In this document: in pieces, positions 1 through 5,983 of the stretch
Layout of the letters: the number at the start of each line of letters is the position of its first letter
How positions within the stretch are numbered: position 1 is the first letter of the stretch
NCBI GenBank assembly: GCA_964549135.1
Contig: CAZJUJ010000076.1
Span: 1-8,506, forward strand
Direction: 5' to 3'
Source: RUG563 sp964549135
Lineage (GTDB): Bacteria; Bacillota; Clostridia; Christensenellales; Aristaeellaceae
Length of the DNA: 8,506 bases
The notes under the pieces: generated by a model
Databases searched by the model: none
Seen by the model: the letters and a program-made list of their open reading frames with translations, nothing else
Told to the model about the DNA's origin: nothing
Position numbers and translations under genes: made by a program

Positions 1-19
1 CTTTGCTGATCTGGCATTC

Positions 20-43
20 ATCTTGGCAGGAACCTGCCATGAT
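20..43. repeat. 24-bp imperfect palindrome
   Basis: The arms TGGCAGG (24-30) and CCTGCCA (33-39) are perfect complements around a central AA. After one mismatched pair the symmetry continues with ATC (20-22) and GAT (41-43). The symmetry suggests a dimeric regulator's binding site or a small hairpin. The gene it would serve lies outside the window, so its role is unknown. Confidence 0.4.
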
Positions 44-70
44 CCATCCAGAGCCGGTTTTCGGGAGGGT

Positions 71-107
71 GCGGGAGGGTGCTTTTGACTCAAAAGCATC
101 CTCCCGC
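71..107. terminator. Stem-loop downstream of the zinc-ribbon protein gene, possible terminator
   Basis: A 17-bp stem is formed by 71-87 and 91-107 with a three-base loop (88-90) and only one G-T pair. It begins 36 nt past the stop codon of the leftward gene 143-1492, so it would fold at the 3' end of that mRNA. There is no proper U tract after the stem in either direction, so it may be a 3'-end stabiliser or a dispersed hairpin repeat rather than a classical intrinsic terminator. The upstream 10-mer CGGGAGGGTG is directly repeated (62-71 and 72-81), giving a second possible left arm. Confidence 0.5.
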
Positions 108-142
108 AAATATTCTTCCCCGTTTCCCGTTCTCCCCGTTCC

Positions 143-1492
143 TCAGGGCTTTTTGGTGCCGCAGTTGGTGCAGAAATTGCCGGTGTTTTCGGTGCCGCAG
201 CCGGGGCAGACCCACGCGCCGTTATCCTCGGGCTTTTTGGTGCCGCAGTTGGCGCAGAAATTGCCGGTATTTTCGGTGCTGCAGCCGGGGCAGGCCCAGG
301 TATCCTTATCCTCCGCAGCCGGGGCGGCAGGAGCAGCGGGAGCAGCGGGAGCAGCAGGAGCGGCGCTGGGAACGTAGGGATCGTTATCGGGATTGGCAAA
401 GCCCATGCTGCTGACGATGCTTTCCAGCGTGGCGGCGATTTCCTCCACAGAGGTCCATTCAACGGAGCTGCCGTTCAGCTCGATGGTCAGATAATAATTC
501 CTATCCCTGTCATAGCCGGCATCGCGGGCCAGAATATGGCTGGCGTGAACCATCGTGCTGCTGCCATCCTTCAGGCCATAGGCATAGACATCAAAGACGG
601 CACCATTGCTCATGGTAACGGCATGCACCTCTTTGGGGCTTTCTTCCTTCTGATATTCAACATAGCTGTAGGTGCCCATTTCGATCTCGACCTGCAAGCC
701 GGAGGCCTGACTGAGGCAGGCATAGCCGACAAAGCGGTTATCATCCAGCGAGACGGGGAAAAGCTGGGCGGCGGCGGTGGTACCATCGGTGCATTTCGCG
801 GTGACCTCGGGGAAATCAAAGACCAGCATCTGATCGCCGTATTCCAGGCTGAGCATTTTGAGGCCGGTATAGTGGCCCGTACTCCAATGGGGATTCATCC
901 GCGTCACCTGGATTTCGGCCTGCACGCGGTTGACCTCCTGGGTGATCACCTGGGTCAGCCTTTCCACGCGCTTTTCGGTGCTGACGCTGCGGCCAATGCC
1001 GCCCAGATAAACGGAGATGTAGAGCTTGGCGCCCTTGGCGATTTCCGGCACGCTGATCAGGCCGTAGGCCTGGGCGGAATCGGGGGCCAGATAGGCGGCC
1101 TTCTGATCGCTGCCGTCAAAGATGATATAGGCGTCGTTATCGCATTTGTTCAGCAGGGTTTCAAAGGAGTAATTGCTGATCAGCTGATAATTGTATTGGA
1201 TATTTTCATCCTCATTCAGCAGGAAGCAGCTATCCATATCAAAGGAAGCGATAGCGGTGTTTTCAGGCCGGCTGAAGGAGGCAAACAGCGGCTCCTTGGG
1301 GTTATAGGAGGTAGAATAGAGAATGCTGGGATAATAGGCGGCCAGGCAGATCTGGGGATAGCTTTCCGGGGTGATGAAGAGCGTATTGACATAGCTGGTC
1401 TGATTGATCTGGCGCATGTAGGTATCCTCCGCCTGGGCGGAGACGGTAAAGAGCAGCGCCAGGGCCAGAAGCAGAGCGGCGAGCTTTTTCAT
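143..1492 (-). CDS. Secreted protein with two C-terminal zinc ribbons
   Basis: This 449-residue protein starts with a Sec signal peptide (Lys-Lys, hydrophobic stretch to about residue 18, probable cleavage after AQA at 21). Residues 22-370 form a Tyr- and Ser-rich body of unrecognised fold. A Pro-Ala-Ala linker (about 376-393) leads to two zinc ribbons of the CxxC-x8-CxxC type: Cys401/404/413/416 and Cys429/432/441/444. Double zinc ribbons of this sequence type usually sit on cytoplasmic proteins, so finding them behind a signal peptide is odd. No lipobox or anchor is visible, so the protein is probably released or held by an unknown partner. The ATG at 1492 has AAGGAGGA (1501-1508) eight bases upstream and a good promoter beyond it. 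It stands alone, divergent from the YitT gene. Function unknown; existence and start are well supported. Confidence 0.88.
   Translation of the reverse strand: MKKLAALLLALALLFTVSAQAEDTYMRQINQTSYVNTLFITPESYPQICLAAYYPSILYSTSYNPKEPLFASFSRPENTAIASFDMDSCFLLNEDENIQYNYQLISNYSFETLLNKCDNDAYIIFDGSDQKAAYLAPDSAQAYGLISVPEIAKGAKLYISVYLGGIGRSVSTEKRVERLTQVITQEVNRVQAEIQVTRMNPHWSTGHYTGLKMLSLEYGDQMLVFDFPEVTAKCTDGTTAAAQLFPVSLDDNRFVGYACLSQASGLQVEIEMGTYSYVEYQKEESPKEVHAVTMSNGAVFDVYAYGLKDGSSTMVHASHILARDAGYDRDRNYYLTIELNGSSVEWTSVEEIAATLESIVSSMGFANPDNDPYVPSAAPAAPAAPAAPAAPAAEDKDTWACPGCSTENTGNFCANCGTKKPEDNGAWVCPGCGTENTGNFCTNCGTKKP
146..298 (-). repeat. Tandem zinc-ribbon duplication, 84-bp period
   Basis: The DNA for ribbon 1 (230-298) and ribbon 2 (146-214) is nearly identical over about 69 bp with an 84-bp period. 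Most differences appear to be single-base changes. This indicates a fairly recent in-frame duplication within the gene. Confidence 0.8.
324..366 (-). repeat. 9-bp tandem repeat encoding a Pro-Ala-Ala linker
   Basis: Four near-identical 9-bp units of the type GCAGCGGGA (324-359) plus a partial unit encode the flexible Ala/Pro linker before the zinc ribbons. Unit gain or loss keeps the reading frame, so linker length may vary between strains. Confidence 0.75.
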
Positions 1493-1539
1493 GGGGGCAA
1501 TCCTCCTTGCATTTTGGTAAGATTTGTATTGCGCTCCTT

Positions 1540-1568
1540 ATGATAATATGGAAAACAAGGAAAGTCAA
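1540..1568 (-). promoter_or_regulatory. Promoter of the secreted zinc-ribbon gene
   Basis: On the minus strand the -35 box TTGACT (1563-1568) and -10 box TATCAT (1540-1545) are separated by exactly 17 bp, each matching consensus at five of six positions. The predicted start of transcription is near 1533, about 40 nt before the ATG and upstream of the ribosome binding site at 1501-1508. Confidence 0.7.
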
Positions 1569-1609
1569 GGCGTATTTTCTCCCGGGCACGCAAAAAGCGC
1601 GGAGGGGGG

Positions 1610-1639
1610 ATGGCATTTTCCGCAAAAGTCCTGTATAAT
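1610..1639 (+). promoter_or_regulatory. Promoter of the YitT-family gene
   Basis: ATGGCA (1610-1615, four of six matches to the -35 consensus) is followed after 18 bp by a perfect TATAAT (1634-1639). The predicted start of transcription is around 1646, which rules out the upstream in-frame ATG at 1524 for transcripts from this promoter and supports translation from 1674. Confidence 0.65.
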
Positions 1640-1673
1640 GGTAGCATTCTCGCATGGAAAAGAGGGAATTGGG

Positions 1674-2516
1674 ATGTTTTCCTGGAAGAATGTCAAGGAA
1701 TTTCTGATCATCACCGGGGGCACGGCCATTGTGGCGGCGGCGGTTTTTTTCTTTATGCTGCCCAGCCATGTATCGGTGGGCAGCGGGGCGGCGCTGGCCA
1801 TGGTGCTAAGCAGCTTTATCCCCCTGTCCGTTTCCGCAATCACGCTGATGATGAATATTGGCCTGCTGCTGCTGGGCTTTTTGCTGGTGGGGCCGGAATT
1901 TGGGATCAAGACGGTGTATTGTTCCATCCTGATGCCGCTGGTGATGGGGCTGTTTGAGATGCTCTTCCCTCATTTTACCTCCATTACCCAGGATCCGCTG
2001 CTGGATGTGATCTGCTATATTCTGGTGGTGGGTGCGGGGCTGGCCATTCTTTTTTCCCGGAATGCCTCCTCGGGCGGGCTGGATATTGTGGCCAAGATCA
2101 TCAATAAATTTTTCCGGGTGGATATGGGCCGGGCCATGACCATTTCCGGGATGGCGGTGGCCCTCTCCTCCGCCCTCTGCTATGAGCCCAAGCTGGTGGT
2201 TCTCAGCGTGCTGGGCACCTACTTTGGCGGCCAGGTGGTGGATCAGTTTATTTTCGGCATCAATATCAAGCGGCGCGTCTGCGTGATTTCGGATCATCTG
2301 GAGGAGATCATCGCCTTTGTCATCCATGATCTGCATAGCGGCGCAACGCTCTATGAAGGGATCGGCGCGTATGACCGCACCCCCCGCCGGGAAATGATCA
2401 CCATTGTGGATAAGCAGGAATATCGGCAGCTGATGGATTATGTGCGCCGGACGGATCCCAGGGCCTTTGTCACCGTCTATTCGGTCAGCGATATGCGCTA
2501 TCAGCCGAAAAAATGA
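1674..2516 (+). CDS. YitT family membrane protein (DUF161 with DUF2179)
   Basis: A 280-residue integral membrane protein. Hydrophobic segments lie at about 10-29, 36-56, 58-76, 79-97, 108-128, 155-170 and 172-194, and the family-typical SSGGLDIVA sits at 132-140. Residues about 198-275 are the cytoplasmic DUF2179 domain, including the typical DPRAF near the end. The architecture is that of Bacillota YitT/YpjC-type proteins, whose biochemical role is unsettled; some have been proposed to be transporters. The frame is open from 1524, but I take ATG 1674 because AGAGGG (1661-1666) lies seven bases before it, the promoter lies between the two candidates, and the upstream residues are polar and unlike the family. 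It is a single gene, divergent from the zinc-ribbon gene. No clear terminator follows before the toxin-antitoxin promoter. Confidence 0.92.
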   Translation: MFSWKNVKEFLIITGGTAIVAAAVFFFMLPSHVSVGSGAALAMVLSSFIPLSVSAITLMMNIGLLLLGFLLVGPEFGIKTVYCSILMPLVMGLFEMLFPHFTSITQDPLLDVICYILVVGAGLAILFSRNASSGGLDIVAKIINKFFRVDMGRAMTISGMAVALSSALCYEPKLVVLSVLGTYFGGQVVDQFIFGINIKRRVCVISDHLEEIIAFVIHDLHSGATLYEGIGAYDRTPRREMITIVDKQEYRQLMDYVRRTDPRAFVTVYSVSDMRYQPKK

Positions 2517-2547
2517 ACGCGCCGCGAAAAATTTCCATGAATTGCTA

Positions 2548-2576
2548 TTGCTATTTTCGTCTGCCGTGCGTATAAT
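2548..2576 (+). promoter_or_regulatory. Promoter of the antitoxin-toxin operon
   Basis: TTGCTA (2548-2553, four of six) and a perfect TATAAT (2571-2576) are 17 bp apart. Transcription would start at about 2582-2584, inside the first half-site of the adjacent operator. The antitoxin's ribosome binding site AAGGAGG (2610-2616) follows, seven bases before the ATG. Confidence 0.75.
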
Positions 2577-2606
2577 AAAAGTAGGAAAATCCCTACTTTT
2601 CCTACT
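2577..2606. promoter_or_regulatory. Triple half-site operator of the antitoxin-toxin operon
   Basis: Three copies of the same half-site follow the -10 box: GTAGG at 2581-2585 and its complement CCTAC at 2592-2596 and 2601-2605. The first copy makes a perfect 9-bp inverted repeat with the second (2577-2585/2592-2600) and a perfect 10-bp inverted repeat with the third (2580-2589/2597-2606). Because the predicted transcription start lies inside the first arm, this reads better as a DNA operator than as an RNA hairpin. The obvious binder is the AbrB-type antitoxin, alone or with the toxin, giving autorepression; that assignment is inferred. Confidence 0.65.
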
Positions 2607-2623
2607 GATAAGGAGGCGAGCAT

Positions 2624-2896
2624 ATGCAGAAAGCGTTTGTGGATAATGCCAAGGTCATGGCGAAGGGGCAGATCACCATTCCAAAGGATGTGCGCACCGT
2701 CCTTGGGGTGAATAATGGCGATCGTGTTACCTTTGTTGTGGAGGACAATGCGGTTCGTCTTGTTAATTCTGCGGTGTATGCCATGCAATTGCTTCAGGCC
2801 CAGATGAAGGGCGAGGCCGAGGCCAGCGGGCTGATGGAGGATGATGATGTGATGGCGATGATCAGCGATCTAAGGGCAGAGAGCGACGGAAAATGA
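2624..2896 (+). CDS. AbrB/MazE-family antitoxin
   Basis: A 90-residue protein. Residues about 8-49 are a SpoVT/AbrB swapped-hairpin DNA-binding domain with the typical motif AKGQITIPKDVRTVLGVNNG followed by a DRVTFVVED strand. Residues 50-90 form an Ala/Met/Asp/Glu-rich tail, the usual toxin-binding and toxin-blocking part in such antitoxins. The family neutralises its partner toxin and represses its own operon. A strong ribosome binding site (2610-2616) fixes the start at 2624. It overlaps the PIN toxin gene by four bases (ATGA), which implies translational coupling and co-regulation. The palindromic operator immediately upstream supports the autoregulation model. Confidence 0.9.
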   Translation: MQKAFVDNAKVMAKGQITIPKDVRTVLGVNNGDRVTFVVEDNAVRLVNSAVYAMQLLQAQMKGEAEASGLMEDDDVMAMISDLRAESDGK

Positions 2897-3300
2897 AGGT
2901 GCTGATTGATACCAATATTCTGATTTCGGCGGCCCTCCGCCCCGCAGGCACGCCATATGAGGCGTATGTGAAAGCGGTCACCTATCCCAATCGGGGCGTG
3001 GTATGCGAACAGAATATTGATGAATTGTATCGGGTTTGGAACCGGAAATTTCCCAATAAGATCAGTGCGCTGGAGGCCTTTCTTTCGCGTGCGCTGCTGA
3101 CGCTGGAAATTGTGCCCACGCCGGGGGAGGATAGCGAGCAGGAGCGGCAAATTCGGGATGTGAAGGATCAGCCGATTCTTCGCGCTGCGCTGAATGCCCA
3201 TGTGGATGTGCTGCTGACCGGAGACAGGGATTTTCTTGAGTCCGGCCTGCTTCATCCCCGGATTATGACTGCCGCCCAATTCCTGGCCATTGCAGATTGA
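2893..3300 (+). CDS. PIN-domain toxin (PIN_3 / COG1569 type, VapC-like)
   Basis: A 135-residue single-domain protein. PIN domains are Mg2+-dependent ribonucleases, and in toxin-antitoxin pairs they cleave RNA (tRNA or rRNA in characterised VapC toxins); the target here cannot be told. The acidic ligands are in place: Asp6 in LIDTNIL, Glu44 in NIDELYR, Asp92 in VKDQPIL, and Asp111/Asp113 in TGDRDFLE. The active site therefore looks intact and the length is normal for this family. The TGDRDFL ending and the 'DTNILISAALRP' opening match the group annotated as putative toxin-antitoxin PIN components. Its ATG overlaps the antitoxin stop by four bases, and only a weak ribosome binding site lies upstream, so it is probably translated by coupling. 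A terminator follows 39 nt after the stop. Confidence 0.9.
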   Translation: MKVLIDTNILISAALRPAGTPYEAYVKAVTYPNRGVVCEQNIDELYRVWNRKFPNKISALEAFLSRALLTLEIVPTPGEDSEQERQIRDVKDQPILRAALNAHVDVLLTGDRDFLESGLLHPRIMTAAQFLAIAD

Positions 3301-3339
3301 TTGTGCCTCTGAATGAAGCAAAAGAAAAGATGGAAAATG

Positions 3340-3382
3340 AAACAGCAATGCTCTCGCCAAGTGCGGAAACATTGCTGTTTTT
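3340..3382 (+). terminator. Intrinsic terminator of the toxin operon
   Basis: AAACAGCAATG (3340-3350) pairs perfectly with CATTGCTGTTT (3370-3380) over 11 bp with a 19-nt loop, and a T run (3378-3382) closes it. On the other strand the same stem is followed by TTTCATTTT, so it may also stop the leftward secreted-protein transcript, making it roughly bidirectional. Confidence 0.75.
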
Positions 3383-3400
3383 CTGTTGGTAATTGGGGGC

Positions 3401-3440
3401 GCGGGGAGCCATCCCTTGTTCACAGGGAATGGTTCCCCGC
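3401..3440. terminator. 16-bp stem-loop between convergent genes
   Basis: GCGGGGAGCCATCCCT (3401-3416) pairs with 3424-3440 with a single A bulge (3428 or 3429) and one G-T pair around a seven-base loop (3417-3423). It lies 29 nt after the stop of the leftward gene at 3469. No U tract follows on either strand. Together with 3340-3382 it probably forms the shared 3' boundary of the two convergent operons. Confidence 0.5.
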
Positions 3441-3468
3441 AATGATCTTGCGCCCCTGTCGTTTTTGC

Positions 3469-5199
3469 TTATTCGTTGGGCAGGATCAGGAAGAGGCCGG
3501 GGGCTTCCGTTTTGAAGGTGAGGAGGCCGTCTTCCAGAGTGAAGGGGAGGTCGGTCAGGGTATCGTTATCGGCCTGGACGAGGCGGAAGGTGTCGGTTTG
3601 CAGAAGTCCCTCCAGCGGCAGGGTGACGGTGAGGGGGCCGGGGAAGGGCTGGGGCACGCCCGCCCGCTCGTAGCAGACGGTGAAGGCACAGAGCGCGCCG
3701 TCCATGGGGGCCGCCGCGCCGCGAACAACCAGCTCGCCCGCCGGGAGCCTGCTCCCGGTGACCGCCGCGCCGTCAATCAGCGAGAATGCGGCGGCAGATT
3801 TCGCGCCGTCGGCGGGGGCACTGGTTTCGCTCTTGCCGCAGACGGGGCAGACGGTCAGGGCCGCGCCGTTCAGGGCGGCGGAGCAGGATGCGCAAGCGGT
3901 TTCATCGCCGTGTTCGCAGTCCTCCCGCTTGCAGGCGGCGCTCATGCCGTTCTCGGAAGCCGTCCATTCGCCGTACCAATGCCCAAGAGCGGGCAGCTCT
4001 TCGTAGGTGGTGTAGCCGCAGCCGATGCGGTCACAGGTGTCATAGGCATTCCAGCCGATTTCGGTACAGGTGGGCTGCTTGGCATCGTGATGGGTCAGCG
4101 CATGATTCAGAGCGGGGAGTTCCTGATAGGTGGTGTAGCCGCAGCCGACCCGGTCACAGGTGTCATAGGCGTTCCAGCCAATTTCGGTACAGGTGGGCTT
4201 TTTCGCCGCATGAGGGGTCAGCACATGATTCAGGGCGGGGAGTTCGGTATAGCCTTCCTTATAGTCGCAGCCCGCACGGTCACAGGCGGCATGGGCATTC
4301 CAGCCGACCTCAGCACAGGTGGGCTTCTTGGCGGAAACCTGCTGGACATTATGCCCCAGGGCAGAAACCAGCACTCTATTGCAGTTTTCCCGGGCGCAGA
4401 CCTGAGCGGTCAAACAGGTCGCCGCCGGGCCGCTATAGTCATGGCCCAGCCAATGGTAATAGATGAAGGTGACCCCGGGCCTTTCGCCGTACCCTTCGAG
4501 GCAGCGGCTGCAGCAGTCGCTGCTGTAAAAACCGGAGTTCGTACAGTTGGGCAACATGGTGCGCTCTCCCATATCATGCCCCAGGGGCTCGCCGTAGTGG
4601 CCCCATTTTGTCACTGTACAGTTTTTGCACCGAAGTTTTCCGTAACCGGGATTTTTACAGCTCGGCTCATAGTCTGATTTAACAACCACCGAGAAATCAT
4701 GCCCCGGCGCCGGGATTTCGGTATAGCCCTCCTTATAATCGCAGCCCTCGCGGGAGCATTTTTTGTGAGCGGTCCAGCCGTTTTCCGTACAGCCGGAAGG
4801 GGCCTTGGCCGGGACAACGATCAGCTCCTGATGGCCCCCCAGGGAGGGTTTTTCCGGATCGCACGGGTGATAATTGCAGAATGAGCAGTATTGATACGCA
4901 TCCCAGCCGATTTCGGTACAGGTGGGCTCCTTGGCGGCCACGCTTTTCCATGTGTGGGGGTTCATTTCCGTTTGTGCCCATTGTGCGCCGCATTCAGTGC
5001 ATTTTGTTGAATAGTGATGCCCATAATTATTCGTGGTCCAGAGGTATGTTTCGTGCCAGCCGTCGTAACCGCAAGTGTAGCAAAGCTGGATGATCGTATG
5101 TGGCTCCCCTACATCGGTGGGGACTTTGGCCAGGGCGGTGCCCGTGAGGCAGAGCAGCAGGGCGATGGACGCGACCAGGGCAATCAGGAATTTTTTCAT
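3469..5199 (-). CDS. Secreted Cys/His-repeat protein
   Basis: A 576-residue exported protein. A Sec signal peptide spans 1-24 (ALA before Lys25). Residues about 90-407 contain about eight repeats of roughly 41 residues with the pattern PTCxExGWxAxxxC-x4-C ending in PALGH or PALNH, so most carry three Cys and one His. A zinc-ribbon-like pair follows (CASC 436-439, CPVC 451-454). The last ~110 residues look like a beta-rich domain (strands around 500-570). Such repeats are common in surface proteins of gut Clostridia but have no function I can name. No sortase motif or membrane anchor is seen. The frame is open to 5448, but ATG 5199 is chosen because AGAGGAGG (5207-5214) lies seven bases upstream and the signal peptide begins there. 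It starts 17 nt after the TetR stop, so the two are an operon. Confidence 0.88.
   Translation of the reverse strand: MKKFLIALVASIALLLCLTGTALAKVPTDVGEPHTIIQLCYTCGYDGWHETYLWTTNNYGHHYSTKCTECGAQWAQTEMNPHTWKSVAAKEPTCTEIGWDAYQYCSFCNYHPCDPEKPSLGGHQELIVVPAKAPSGCTENGWTAHKKCSREGCDYKEGYTEIPAPGHDFSVVVKSDYEPSCKNPGYGKLRCKNCTVTKWGHYGEPLGHDMGERTMLPNCTNSGFYSSDCCSRCLEGYGERPGVTFIYYHWLGHDYSGPAATCLTAQVCARENCNRVLVSALGHNVQQVSAKKPTCAEVGWNAHAACDRAGCDYKEGYTELPALNHVLTPHAAKKPTCTEIGWNAYDTCDRVGCGYTTYQELPALNHALTHHDAKQPTCTEIGWNAYDTCDRIGCGYTTYEELPALGHWYGEWTASENGMSAACKREDCEHGDETACASCSAALNGAALTVCPVCGKSETSAPADGAKSAAAFSLIDGAAVTGSRLPAGELVVRGAAAPMDGALCAFTVCYERAGVPQPFPGPLTVTLPLEGLLQTDTFRLVQADNDTLTDLPFTLEDGLLTFKTEAPGLFLILPNE
3979..4329 (-). 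repeat. Three near-identical 123-126 bp coding repeats
   Basis: The last three repeats of the secreted protein (residues 291-325, 333-366, 374-407, coded by 4225-4329, 4102-4203 and 3979-4080) are nearly identical at the DNA level. The two nearest the C terminus differ at only a few bases. This points to recent tandem duplication or gene conversion, unlike the diverged units nearer the N terminus. Confidence 0.8.
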
Positions 5200-5216
5200 T
5201 GCGTTTCCTCCTCTTT

Positions 5217-5939
5217 TTATGATGACAGGGTTTCGCGGCAGGGGGCATCCTCCTGCCGGTTCAGATCGAAGCAGATGGAAAGGGACTGGAACAGGGAATC
5301 CATCACATGCCGGGCCATGGCAGCCAGATCCAGCCCCAGGGTATAGGCGATGATCAGCCGCTGCTCCTCCTCCGGAACCCGGAAAATGCGCAGGGCCATA
5401 TCCAGAAAACGGCGGATTTTTCTTTCCAGGGTGAAATACATATCGCATTTGCGGGCCATGAAGCTGCGCATGATCCCCGAGGTGCCCAGCTCGATTTCAT
5501 AGAAATCGCCCTCGCCGCAGGCGGGCAGATAGGGGGAGAAGGCGGCCTGCAGTTCCCTGACCATGCCGCGGTGGATAATATCCATCGCATCGGGATAGGT
5601 ATAGGCCTCCAGATACAGATCCCGCAGGTTTTCGTTCATTTCCGTCAGCGTCAATTGCAGCGCGATTTCCGCCGCATAGATATGGGCGGGCGAGGGCGCG
5701 CCCCGGGTGACCATCCGGGCCCGTTCAAACTGGCCGTCAAACATGATGGAAACAAATTCCGTCAGCACGCCATCCTTGGTGCGGAAGATATTCTGAAAGG
5801 AGCTGGCGGAAACATTGGCCTGTTTCAGGATCTCCGCAAGCCGGGTATCGGTATAGCCCTTTTCCAGAAACAAAAGCGCGCTGGCGGCCAGAATCCGCCG
5901 TTTGGCGTCCTGGCTATCGTATCTTCTAATGAAAAGCAC
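5217..5939 (-). CDS. TetR/AcrR-family transcriptional regulator
   Basis: Up to 240 residues. The N-terminal TetR domain covers about 11-60: helix 1 AKRRILAASALLFLEKGY, then TRLAEILKQANV and the recognition stretch SASSFQNIFRTKDGVLTEF. The remaining ~180 residues are the divergent helical ligand-binding and dimer domain; the ligand is unknown. The longest frame with a canonical start opens at GTG 5939, but that GTG shares its first base with the ribosome binding site AGGAGG (5939-5944) and cannot use it. The in-frame ATT at 5930 lies eight bases after the site, and no ATG, GTG or TTG is nearby, so initiation at ATT (237 residues) looks likely. The boundary given is the outer one. It is first in an operon with the secreted Cys/His-repeat protein and divergent from the GH95 gene. 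The palindromes in its promoter suggest autorepression. Confidence 0.9.
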   Translation of the reverse strand: MLFIRRYDSQDAKRRILAASALLFLEKGYTDTRLAEILKQANVSASSFQNIFRTKDGVLTEFVSIMFDGQFERARMVTRGAPSPAHIYAAEIALQLTLTEMNENLRDLYLEAYTYPDAMDIIHRGMVRELQAAFSPYLPACGEGDFYEIELGTSGIMRSFMARKCDMYFTLERKIRRFLDMALRIFRVPEEEQRLIIAYTLGLDLAAMARHVMDSLFQSLSICFDLNRQEDAPCRETLSS

Positions 5940-5953
5940 CTCCTATTTTATGG

Positions 5954-5983
5954 AATTGGTTCTTAAACCAATTATATACCAAT
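5954..5983. promoter_or_regulatory. TetR operator: palindrome plus a phased third half-site
   Basis: AATTGGTT (5954-5961) and AACCAATT (5966-5973) form a perfect inverted repeat around CTTA. A third half-site ACCAAT (5978-5983) repeats the one at 5967-5972 after 11 bp, and the inverted copy ATTGGT is at 5955-5960, so all three lie about one helical turn apart. The group covers the -10 box and the predicted transcription start of the TetR operon. Binding by the adjacent TetR protein is an inference. The site is over 50 bp from the GH95 -35 box. Confidence 0.68.

Noticed and set aside
536..1543. Rightward 335-codon open frame opposite the zinc-ribbon gene
   Set aside because: It is antisense to a gene with signal peptide, promoter and ribosome binding site. 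Its Gly/Ala/Ile-rich composition is typical of a GC-biased shadow.
1524..1673. N-terminal extension of the YitT gene to ATG 1524
   Set aside because: It overlaps the divergent promoter region, has no ribosome binding site, encodes polar sequence unlike the family, and lies upstream of the gene's own predicted promoter.
2577..2606. Leader RNA hairpin or attenuator before the antitoxin
   Set aside because: The predicted transcription start is inside the first arm, so the full hairpin would not form in the RNA; a DNA operator fits better.
3313..4677. Rightward 454-codon open frame opposite the secreted repeat protein
   Set aside because: It starts inside the toxin terminator region and mirrors the Cys/His repeats as Gly/Ala-rich sequence; it has no ribosome binding site or domains.
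3979..4929. Regular repeats as a possible CRISPR array
   Set aside because: The repeats are in-frame protein repeats with 123-126 bp periods and no unique spacers.
5200..5448. N-terminal extension of the secreted repeat protein to 5448
   Set aside because: It lies within the TetR coding sequence in another frame. The signal peptide and ribosome binding site place the start at 5199.
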